DNA from: Acidimangrovimonas sp.
Lineage (GTDB): Bacteria; Pseudomonadota; Alphaproteobacteria; Rhodobacterales; Rhodobacteraceae
Assembly: GCA_030147905.1 (NCBI GenBank)
Contig: JASBUM010000515.1
Span: 1 to 5,265, forward strand
Length of the DNA stretch: 5,265 nucleotides
Direction of reading: 5' to 3'
Part shown: positions 1 through 5,265 of the stretch, piece by piece
Position numbering within the stretch: the stretch's first letter is position 1
How the letters are laid out: each line of letters begins with the position of its first letter
Notes under the pieces: generated by a model
The model's input: only the letters and a program-made list of their open reading frames with translations
Told to the model about the DNA's origin: nothing
The model's database searches: none
Position numbers and translations under genes: made by a program

Positions 1-197
1 AGCATCGACATCACGTCCTCGATCTGCTCGGAAGAGACCTGTTCGGGCGGAAGCACCTGGTTGAGCTGATCATAGGTAATATAGCCGCGCTCGCGCGCGT
101 CAGTGATCATGCGCTTGACCGCCGCCTGGCTCATGTCCAGCGAGGTTTCCGGCTCCTGCTCTTCGGTCTTGGCGTCTTCGGCGTCTTTTGCGGCCAT
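1..197 (-). CDS. rpoD: RNA polymerase primary sigma factor RpoD (sigma-70), amino-terminal fragment
   Basis: Only the first 65 codons are present; the gene continues past the left edge. RpoD is the housekeeping sigma factor that directs core RNA polymerase to -10/-35 promoters. The peptide opens with a short acidic, lineage-variable stretch (MAAKDAEDAKTEEQ) and then runs into sigma region 1.1, recognisable from DMSQAAVKRMITDARERGYI followed by TYDQLNQVLPPEQVSSEQIE. That pattern is typical of alphaproteobacterial RpoD. Region 1.1 is known to occupy the DNA channel of the free holoenzyme and to block DNA binding by free sigma. The DNA-binding regions 2 to 4 lie outside the window. The ATG at 197 is chosen because an AAGGAG ribosome site lies 5 bases upstream and because family similarity begins close behind it. 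The gene follows dnaG in the same direction, the classical dnaG-rpoD order. Whether it is co-transcribed with dnaG or has its own promoter cannot be settled from this sequence. Confidence 0.95.
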   Translation of the reverse strand, partial: MAAKDAEDAKTEEQEPETSLDMSQAAVKRMITDARERGYITYDQLNQVLPPEQVSSEQIEDVMSM

Positions 198-202
198 GAA
201 AG

Positions 203-208
203 CTCCTT
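203..208 (-). promoter_or_regulatory. Ribosome binding site of rpoD
   Basis: The minus strand reads AAGGAG followed by a 5-base spacer (CTTTC) and the rpoD ATG. This is a near-perfect Shine-Dalgarno match and fixes the rpoD start. It contrasts with dnaG just upstream, which has no such site. Confidence 0.8.
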
Positions 209-215
209 GGAGGGG

Positions 216-256
216 CGAATCGTTCCCGTCGGTTTATCGAATCATTAGCGCGAATC
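216..256 (-). repeat. Three GATTCG direct repeats in the dnaG-rpoD gap
   Basis: The hexamer GATTCG occurs three times on the minus strand (plus-strand cgaatc at 216-221, 238-243 and 251-256), with start-to-start distances of 22 and 13 bases, inside a gap of only 76 bases (198-273). The gap is also more AT-rich than the genes around it. A -10-like GATAAA (233-238) overlaps the middle copy by one base but has no recognisable -35 partner at 16 to 18 bases. There is no hairpin plus U-tract after the dnaG stop, so transcriptional read-through into rpoD is plausible. The repeats could be a regulator site or chance; a 6-base word is short. Confidence 0.3.
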
Positions 257-273
257 ACAGGGAGGGAAAGCGC

Positions 274-2265
274 CTAGCCCTTATTCTTTACCCAAATCTG
301 TGCGTCGATCAGTTCCTGAAGGTGGCGCGAGAGCGCATTGCGGTCCTCGCCCAGATCCTGACCGTCGGTCTGCCCCGCCCTGGCGGCACGGTGGCGCGCG
401 GCCGTGGCCTGCGACAGACGCCAGGTCAGCCCTTCGTCCGCCAGCCCGTCGAGATCTGCCATCGCATCGGCCGTTTCGCGATCGACGGCACGCTGCGCTT
501 CGAGCTTGGCAAGCTCCTCGGCAAGGCACAGGGCGGCAAAGGCTTCATCGTCGGTCTTGCGCACCGGTGGCGCGATCTGGACGTGGGCCAGCGAAAAGAG
601 TTTTTCAAGGGCATCACCGGCCTCTGCGGCGATTTTTTCACGCAGATCCGGGGCGTCGGCATGGGTCAGGATGGCGGCGCGCAGGCGTTCGTGTCCGGGA
701 CTTCCGAGGTCGAGCCGAACCAGCTCCGGCTCGAACCGCGCGATCAGTCCGGGATGGACGACGAGGGTTGCGAGGATCACCGCCTCGTGCAGGTATTCGC
801 CGCCCGCTGCGGTTTCCGGCGCGGCTGCAAGCGCAGAGGCGCGGGTGCTGGGGCGGGGCGCGGCAGCGGAGGTCCGGCCCTGCCATTTCCCGCGCCCCGC
901 GGTGCCGGAGGAATATGTGCCGGCCCGCTCCGCGCGATCGCCGCGCCATTCCCCGCCGGAACCCGGTGCGGCGATTCGCGCGGGGCCGAACAGGGCCGCG
1001 CGGCGTTCGGCCAGCGCGGTGCCGTAATGGTGGCGCAGTCCGGGGTCGGCGATCGTGCGCAATAGCGCGCGCAACCGCTTGTCGAGCGCCGCGCGCCGTT
1101 CGGGGCTGTCGAAGTCGCGGCCCTCGGTCTCGCGCTGCCACAGCAGCTCGACCATCGGTCGCGCCGCCTCGATCTGTTGCGCCATGGCCTGCGGCCCGGC
1201 GCCGCGGATCAGGTCGTCGGGGTCCTGCCCGGCGGGCAGCACGCAAAAGCGCAGCGACCGGCCGGCTTCCAGCATCGGCAGCGCGAGATCGATCAGCCGC
1301 ATCGCCGCGCGCAGCCCCGCCTTGTCGCCGTCGAGCGCGATCACCGGCTCGGGCGCGACGCGCCACAAAAGCCGCAGCTGTTCCTCGGTGATGGCGGTGC
1401 CCAGCGGTGCGACCGCGGCGGCGAATCCCGCCTCGCTCAGCGCGATCACGTCCATGTAGCCCTCGGCCACGATCAGCGGCTCGCCGCGGCCGGCGGCGGC
1501 GCGCGCGGGGGCGAGGTTGAACAGGCTGCGCCCCTTGTCGAAGATCGCGGTCTCGGGCCCGTTGAGATATTTCGCCCGCGCCGCCGGGTCGAGCGCGCGC
1601 CCGCCGAGGCTGATCGCGTGGCCGCGCCCGTCGCGGATCGGAAAGATGATCCGGCCGCGGAAACGGTCATAGGGCTGGCCGCCGTCCTCGGGCCTGATCG
1701 CGAGCCCGGCGGCGACGATCCGGTCGGCATCGACGCCCTTGCCGCGCAGATGGCTCCACAGCGCCTGGCGCCCCTCGGGGGCGAAGCCGATCCCGAACCG
1801 GTCCTGCGCGCCCGCATCCAGCCGCCGGCCGGCAAGGTAGTCGCGCGCCCGCGCGCCCGCGGTCGTGCCCAGTTGCAGGCGGTAGAACTGCACCGCCATC
1901 TCCACGATCTCGGTCAGTTCGTTGCGGCGGTCGGCACGTTCGGCAGCCTGCGGGTCGCGTTCGGGCATGGTCACGCCGGCCTCGCGTGCCAGCAGCTCGA
2001 CCGCTTCGATGAAGCTCAGGTTCTCGGTCTCGCGCAGGAAGCTGATCGCGTCGCCCTTGGCGTGACATCCGAAGCAGTAGTAGAAGCCCTTCGCGTCATC
2101 GACGTGGAAGCTGGCGGTCTTTTCATGGTGAAAGGGGCAGGGCGCCCAGAAATCGCCCCGAGCCTGGTTCGACTTGCGCTGATCCCATATCACCTTGCGC
2201 CCGACGACCTGCGACAGCGTCAGGCGGGTGCGGAGTTCGTCGAGAAAGCCGGGCGGAAGACTCAT
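274..2265 (-). CDS. dnaG: DNA primase DnaG
   Basis: Primase makes the short RNA primers that start each Okazaki fragment, working with the replicative helicase DnaB at the fork. The 663-residue product has the full family architecture. An amino-terminal CHC2-type zinc-binding domain carries C43, H46, C64 and C67 (CPFH and CFGC motifs). The RNA polymerase core (about 120-350) includes DRFRGRIIFPI at 200-210 and KYLNGPET at 232-239. Its Toprim catalytic residues are all present: E268 in EGYMDV, D312 and D314 in DGDKAG, and DPDD at 348-351. A low-complexity Gly/Arg/Ser/Ala linker (about 430-489) leads to the carboxy-terminal helicase-interaction domain (about 490-663), which ends in IWVKNKG and a TAG stop. 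The ATG at 2265 is chosen because MSLPPGFLDELR is the typical DnaG opening; a 29-codon extension to a TTG at 2352 gives unrelated basic sequence and is not believed. No Shine-Dalgarno is visible before this ATG. It lies 87 bases after soxG and 76 bases before rpoD. Confidence 0.97.
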   Translation of the reverse strand: MSLPPGFLDELRTRLTLSQVVGRKVIWDQRKSNQARGDFWAPCPFHHEKTASFHVDDAKGFYYCFGCHAKGDAISFLRETENLSFIEAVELLAREAGVTMPERDPQAAERADRRNELTEIVEMAVQFYRLQLGTTAGARARDYLAGRRLDAGAQDRFGIGFAPEGRQALWSHLRGKGVDADRIVAAGLAIRPEDGGQPYDRFRGRIIFPIRDGRGHAISLGGRALDPAARAKYLNGPETAIFDKGRSLFNLAPARAAAGRGEPLIVAEGYMDVIALSEAGFAAAVAPLGTAITEEQLRLLWRVAPEPVIALDGDKAGLRAAMRLIDLALPMLEAGRSLRFCVLPAGQDPDDLIRGAGPQAMAQQIEAARPMVELLWQRETEGRDFDSPERRAALDKRLRALLRTIADPGLRHHYGTALAERRAALFGPARIAAPGSGGEWRGDRAERAGTYSSGTAGRGKWQGRTSAAAPRPSTRASALAAAPETAAGGEYLHEAVILATLVVHPGLIARFEPELVRLDLGSPGHERLRAAILTHADAPDLREKIAAEAGDALEKLFSLAHVQIAPPVRKTDDEAFAALCLAEELAKLEAQRAVDRETADAMADLDGLADEGLTWRLSQATAARHRAARAGQTDGQDLGEDRNALSRHLQELIDAQIWVKNKG

Positions 2266-2272
2266 GGCCGTA

Positions 2273-2301
2273 AATATCCGACGCGGCGGGCGCGCTGTCC
2301 A
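2273..2301 (-). promoter_or_regulatory. Candidate sigma-70 promoter for dnaG, predicted leaderless start
   Basis: Read on the minus strand, TGGACA (2301-2296) matches the -35 consensus TTGACA at 5 of 6 positions. After exactly 17 bases, GATATT (2278-2273) matches TATAAT at 4 of 6. Only 7 bases separate the -10 hexamer from the A of the dnaG ATG at 2265, so initiation at the usual distance would fall on 2266 or 2265. That predicts a transcript with no leader, which agrees with the missing ribosome site. The hexamer is the one AT-rich patch in a very GC-rich gap. It is sequence evidence only; no transcription start is known. Confidence 0.5.
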
Positions 2302-2315
2302 GATGCCGCGGTGGC

Positions 2316-2341
2316 GCAGCCGGCCGGCGCGCACCGGCTGC
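2316..2341 (-). terminator. Stem-loop after soxG, possible weak terminator or mRNA-stabilising hairpin
   Basis: An 8-base perfect inverted repeat, GCAGCCGG and CCGGCTGC, encloses a 10-base loop and starts 11 bases past the soxG stop on the minus strand. The stem is strong (7 of 8 pairs G-C) and lies between the sox genes and the dnaG promoter candidate, where a boundary would be expected. No U-tract follows (the next bases are GCCACCGC), so it is not a canonical intrinsic terminator. It could attenuate transcription, protect the sox mRNA 3' end, or be a by-product of GC-rich sequence. Confidence 0.35.
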
Positions 2342-2352
2342 CGCGGGCGCAA

Positions 2353-2988
2353 TCAGCCTGCGGCACGCGCCACGCGGGCGCGCATCGCGGCCGCGATCTC
2401 GTCGCGTGCGGTCTGGGCCATCGAGCGGAAGACGAGAACCTCCAGCCCGTCGGGAATGCGGATGATCATGCTCATCATATGGCCGAGCGGTGCGCGCGCG
2501 CTGTGTCCGGGGCCGAAGGCGGCGGGGCGCAGATCGATCGGCACCAGACGGGCCATCACCTCGGCCGCGTCCGGTCCGGTCAGATGCAGCGTGGCCCAGG
2601 CATCGGTCTGATCGACAAGGGCCGCAAGCCCGGTCAGCGGCGCCGGATCGGCGGCGAAGAGAAAGGCCTGGCCGCGCCCGCTCCACGCGATGCGGACGCC
2701 GTCGCCTTCCAGCACGCGGCCGGGGTCGGGAAAGCCCAGCCCGCAGGCGTCGCGCAGCGCCGCCGTCACCGCGCCCGTCTGCCCGCGAAAGGGGGCGATC
2801 GCGGTGATCCGCCCGGGATCGGCCGGGGCGAGGCTAAGGCCCCCGGCCTCGAACGCGCTGTCGGGGCCGAAGGGCGGGGTCGCGATCAGGCGGATGCCGG
2901 TCAGTCCCGTCAGGGGCGCGCCGGCCATCTGCTGATCCGTCATCTGCTGATCCGGTACGGGGCGGCTGGCTTCGGGCTGGCTAGTCAC
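2353..2988 (-). CDS. soxG: Sarcosine oxidase gamma subunit family protein
   Basis: This is the gamma subunit of the heterotetrameric (alpha-beta-gamma-delta) sarcosine oxidase family, a cytoplasmic flavoenzyme that demethylates sarcosine and passes the one-carbon unit to tetrahydrofolate. The 211-residue product is within the usual range for SoxG. The family is recognised from QTDAWATLHLTG at 127-138, LVPIDLR at 148-154, LGHMM at 168-172 and FRSMAQTA near the end. SoxG has no catalytic motif of its own; it resembles part of the aminomethyltransferase fold and is thought to have a structural role. The GTG at 2988 is preferred because GGAGG lies 8 bases upstream. A GTG at 2994 is in frame but would leave only 2 bases of spacing. 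The first 20 or so residues are poorly conserved and include a tandem DQQM repeat, so the internal ATGs at 2943 or 2928 remain possible, although neither has a visible ribosome site. The start overlaps the soxA stop by 8 bases (GTGACTAG), indicating translational coupling. Confidence 0.88.
   Translation of the reverse strand: MTSQPEASRPVPDQQMTDQQMAGAPLTGLTGIRLIATPPFGPDSAFEAGGLSLAPADPGRITAIAPFRGQTGAVTAALRDACGLGFPDPGRVLEGDGVRIAWSGRGQAFLFAADPAPLTGLAALVDQTDAWATLHLTGPDAAEVMARLVPIDLRPAAFGPGHSARAPLGHMMSMIIRIPDGLEVLVFRSMAQTARDEIAAAMRARVARAAG
2926..2955 (-). repeat. 15-base tandem duplication within the soxG amino-terminal region
   Basis: Two adjacent 15-base units on the plus strand, catctgctgatccg followed by t (2926-2940) and catctgctgatccg followed by g (2941-2955), are identical in 14 of 15 positions. 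In soxG they encode two DQQM units separated by T (DQQMTDQQM). The length keeps frame, and each unit carries an ATG. It looks like a recent slippage duplication in a poorly constrained amino-terminal tail. Confidence 0.75.
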
Positions 2989-5265
2989 GGGCACGCCCTC
3001 CCTCGGGGTCGATGAAAACCGGATCGGTCACGATCACCTCCATGTCGGACTGGCGCAGATGGTCGACCACGCGGATCCGTTCGCCGTGGCGTGCGCGGCC
3101 GTTGCGCAGGAAGGCCAGCGCGATGAAGCTTTCGCATTCGGGCGACCAGGCCGAGGAGGTGACATAGCCCTGCGCGTTCTCGCGCACCGCCGCCGCAGCC
3201 GGGGCGAAGAGATGCGCACCGGCCCAGATCTGGCGCGCCGGGTCAGCCGGCCGCAGCCCGACGAATTGCTCGCGCTCCGGCCCCGACAGGCCCGGGCGCC
3301 CGGCCGCGGCCTTGCCGATGCAATCCTTGCGCGCGCTGACCATCCGTTCGAGCCCGAGGTCGAACGCGGTGGTGCGGCCGTGGATCTCGGCGTGGGTCAG
3401 AAGGCCCTTCTCGATCCGCAGCACGTTGAGCGCCTCCATCCCGTAGGCACCGCCGCCGAGGCTTTCGGCCCGCGCCACCAGATCGCGCCACAGCGCGGCG
3501 CCATAGCGCGCGGGCACCGCAATCTCATAGGCATGTTCGCCCGAGAACGAGATCCGGAACAGCCGCGCGGCGACCCCGCCCACCGTGACCGCGCCACAGG
3601 CCATGAAGGCAAAGCTCGCCCCCGGCAGCGGCCGATCGAGAATGGTATCGAGCAATTGGCGCGACATAGGCCCGGCGATTGCGAACTGTGCCCAGGCCTC
3701 GGTGACCGAGATCATCCGCACGTCCCAGTCGGGCACATGGGCCTGATGGACGAATTCGAGATGCCGCATCACCTGGCCGGCCGCGGCGGTGGTGGTCGTC
3801 ATCAGGTAATGACCCGGGGCGAGGCAGGCGGTGGTGCCGTCGTCCATCACATGGCCGTCCTCGCGCAGCATCAGCCCGTAGCGCACCCGCCCCGGATTCA
3901 GCGTCGAGAAGGTGTTTGCATAGACCAGATCGAGAAAGCGCCCCGCGTCCTCGCCCTGGATGTCGATCTTGCCCAGCGTCGAGACATCGCAGACCCCGAC
4001 CCTGCGGCGCACCGAGGTCACCTCGCGGTCGCAGCTCTCGCGCCAGAACCCCTCGCCCGGCAGGGGGAAATAGGACGGGCGGTACCACAGGCCGGCCTCG
4101 ATCATCGGCGCGCCGCGTGCAACGGCCGCGGCATGCGACGTGGTCAGGCGCCGGGGCGCAAAGCCCGCGCCGCGCCCGCCCGCCCCCATCGCCGCGATCG
4201 ACACCGGCTGATAGGGCGGACGGAAGGTGGTGGTGCCCGTTTCGGGGATGGTGCGGCCGGTGGCATCGGCGAGGATGGCGAGCGCGCCGGTATTGGAGTT
4301 CCGGCCCTGGTCGGGGGCCATGCCCTGGGTGGTGTAGCGTTTCATATGCTCGACCGAGGCGAAGTTCTCCTGCGCCGCCAGCCGGACATCCTTGGTCGTG
4401 ACGTCATTGGCGAAGTCGAGCCACGCGCGTCCGGGGGCCTCGACCGCCCACAGGGGCGCGATGTCGTAGCGGCCGTCCTCGGCCCGCGGCGCCGCAAGCT
4501 CGGGCGCCGCGCGGTCAAGCGCCTGCAAGGCCGTGCGGGACGCGCGCAATCCGTCGGCAAGACAGGCGGCGGTGCCGAAGACGCCCGCCGCCGCGCCGCA
4601 CGGATGCAGCCCCGGAACCGCGCCCGCGGCCGGAACGAAGGCCGCGATCGCCTCGTCCCAGACCGGCCGCGCGTTCATGTGGGCGCTTAGATGCACGGTC
4701 GGGTTCCAGCCGCCCGCAACCGCAAGGCAGTCCGCCTCGATCCGCTCGCGTCCGTTGGCGCCCTCGACAGCAAGTGTGCGCAGCCCCAGCCGGCCGCGCG
4801 TTCCCACCACCCGCGCCCCACGATAGAGCGGGTGGTTCCCCGCCGACGACGCCTCGGGGCGGGCGTCGATCACTGCCGCGACCTCGAGCCCCGCCTCGGC
4901 CAGATCGGCGGCCGTGCGCCTGCCGTCGTCGTTGTTGGTGAACACCGCCACCCGCCGGCCCGGCGCCACCCCCCAGCGGTTGAGATAGGCGCGCAGCGCA
5001 CCCGCCAGCATCACGCCGGGGCGGTCGTTGCCGGGAAAGGCGATCGGGCGTTCAAGCGCGCCGGCCGCAAGCACCGCCTGCCGGGCATGGATGCGCCAGA
5101 AACATTCGCGCGGCAGATCGGGCCCGGCCGGCCGGTGCAGTGCCACCCGCTCCAGCGCGCCGTAGGTGCCGCCGTCATAGGCGCCCGTCACGGTGGTGCG
5201 CGGCATCAGCCGCACGTTGGGCATCGCCGCCAGTTCCGCGACGATCGCCGCTGCCCATTCATGCG
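2981..5265 (-). CDS. soxA: Sarcosine oxidase alpha subunit family protein, carboxy-terminal part
   Basis: The open frame reaches the right edge without a stop (about 760 codons visible). The alpha subunit is usually around 1000 residues, so roughly the first quarter, with the ferredoxin-like fold and first dinucleotide-binding motif, is missing. The visible part begins inside the NAD(P)/FAD-type oxidoreductase domain (ECFWRIHARQAVLAAGALER, NDRPGVMLAGALRAYL, LAVAGGWNPTVHLSAH, about 4670-5265). The SoxA linker region follows (NDVTTKDV near 4400, SVEHMKRYTTQGMAPDQG near 4310-4375, TTTFRPPYQPV near 4210-4240). A GcvT-like aminomethyltransferase domain then extends to the end (GVCDVSTLGKID near 3980, HVMDDGTT near 3850, LNVLRIEKGLLTHAEIHGRT near 3400). 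In characterised enzymes alpha binds NAD+ and, through the GcvT-like domain, is thought to bind tetrahydrofolate, while beta holds FAD and covalent FMN. The segment after RIEKG differs from the DTDGTVTP-type sequence I recall in classical sarcosine oxidases, so the true substrate may be another methylated amine. It overlaps soxG; soxB and soxD are expected upstream. Confidence 0.92.
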   Translation of the reverse strand, partial: HEWAAAIVAELAAMPNVRLMPRTTVTGAYDGGTYGALERVALHRPAGPDLPRECFWRIHARQAVLAAGALERPIAFPGNDRPGVMLAGALRAYLNRWGVAPGRRVAVFTNNDDGRRTAADLAEAGLEVAAVIDARPEASSAGNHPLYRGARVVGTRGRLGLRTLAVEGANGRERIEADCLAVAGGWNPTVHLSAHMNARPVWDEAIAAFVPAAGAVPGLHPCGAAAGVFGTAACLADGLRASRTALQALDRAAPELAAPRAEDGRYDIAPLWAVEAPGRAWLDFANDVTTKDVRLAAQENFASVEHMKRYTTQGMAPDQGRNSNTGALAILADATGRTIPETGTTTFRPPYQPVSIAAMGAGGRGAGFAPRRLTTSHAAAVARGAPMIEAGLWYRPSYFPLPGEGFWRESCDREVTSVRRRVGVCDVSTLGKIDIQGEDAGRFLDLVYANTFSTLNPGRVRYGLMLREDGHVMDDGTTACLAPGHYLMTTTTAAAGQVMRHLEFVHQAHVPDWDVRMISVTEAWAQFAIAGPMSRQLLDTILDRPLPGASFAFMACGAVTVGGVAARLFRISFSGEHAYEIAVPARYGAALWRDLVARAESLGGGAYGMEALNVLRIEKGLLTHAEIHGRTTAFDLGLERMVSARKDCIGKAAAGRPGLSGPEREQFVGLRPADPARQIWAGAHLFAPAAAAVRENAQGYVTSSAWSPECESFIALAFLRNGRARHGERIRVVDHLRQSDMEVIVTDPVFIDPEGGRARD
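2997..3001 (-). promoter_or_regulatory. Ribosome binding site deciding the soxG start
   Basis: The minus strand reads GAGGGAGGGC just before two in-frame GTG codons inside the end of soxA. The core GGAGG (3001-2997) is 2 bases from the GTG at 2994 and 8 bases from the GTG at 2988. The second spacing is in the normal range, so the site favours a start at 2988. Confidence 0.6.

Noticed and set aside
103..1065. A 320-codon plus-strand frame crossing the rpoD start, the intergenic gap and the end of dnaG
   Set aside because: It overlaps two certain genes and the rpoD ribosome site, and its translation has no recognisable domain.
2266..2352. Amino-terminal extension of DnaG from a TTG at 2352
   Set aside because: The extra 29 residues are Arg/Pro-rich and unlike DnaG, and they would be read through the hairpin and promoter candidate. 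Similarity starts at the ATG at 2265.
1177..3015. A 612-codon open frame on the plus strand opposite dnaG and soxG
   Set aside because: It runs antisense across two well-supported genes and the gap between them, and its Arg/Gly/Ala/Pro-rich translation resembles no family I know. Long antisense frames are expected in GC-rich coding DNA, where stop codons are rare in the complementary frame.
3059..4690. A 543-codon open frame on the plus strand opposite soxA
   Set aside because: It is a shadow of soxA, with low-complexity basic translation and no recognisable motif.
4560..4826. Other short frames on either strand inside soxA and dnaG as possible small proteins
   Set aside because: None has a ribosome site or recognisable sequence, and all lie inside conserved coding regions.
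1..5265. Search for an undescribed defence, mobile or regulatory RNA system
   Set aside because: I saw no transposase, integrase, terminal inverted repeats, tRNA, CRISPR-like spaced repeats or compositional break. The window is almost fully occupied by four conserved genes with short gaps.

Overview
The window looks like a piece of chromosome from a high-GC alphaproteobacterium, most likely a member of Rhodobacterales (Rhodobacteraceae/Paracoccaceae). The evidence is the amino-terminal sequence of RpoD, the DnaG sequence, third-codon positions dominated by G and C, and a heterotetrameric-type sarcosine oxidase gene pair. No search was possible, so the taxonomic call rests on recognition of family sequence only.

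All four genes lie on the minus strand and are read from high to low coordinates. First is the carboxy-terminal three quarters of a sarcosine oxidase alpha subunit gene (soxA-like, 2981 to beyond the right edge). Its end overlaps soxG (2353 to 2988, gamma subunit). An 87-base gap (2266-2352) follows, holding a stem-loop and a good candidate sigma-70 promoter. Then comes dnaG (274-2265, DNA primase), a 76-base gap, and the first 65 codons of rpoD (1-197, primary sigma factor), which runs off the left edge.

Two functional blocks therefore abut. soxA-soxG is the 3' end of an operon for oxidative N-demethylation of sarcosine or a related methylated amine, feeding one-carbon units to tetrahydrofolate. 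The soxB and soxD genes would be expected further upstream, outside the window. dnaG-rpoD is the conserved core of the macromolecular synthesis operon, linking replication priming to the housekeeping sigma factor.

The most interesting detail is at the junction. dnaG has no visible Shine-Dalgarno sequence, and a TGGACA-17-GATATT promoter sits so close to its ATG that the predicted transcript would be leaderless. I see no mobile elements, CRISPR arrays, RNA genes or undescribed system here. The many long open frames on the plus strand are GC-rich shadows of the minus-strand genes.
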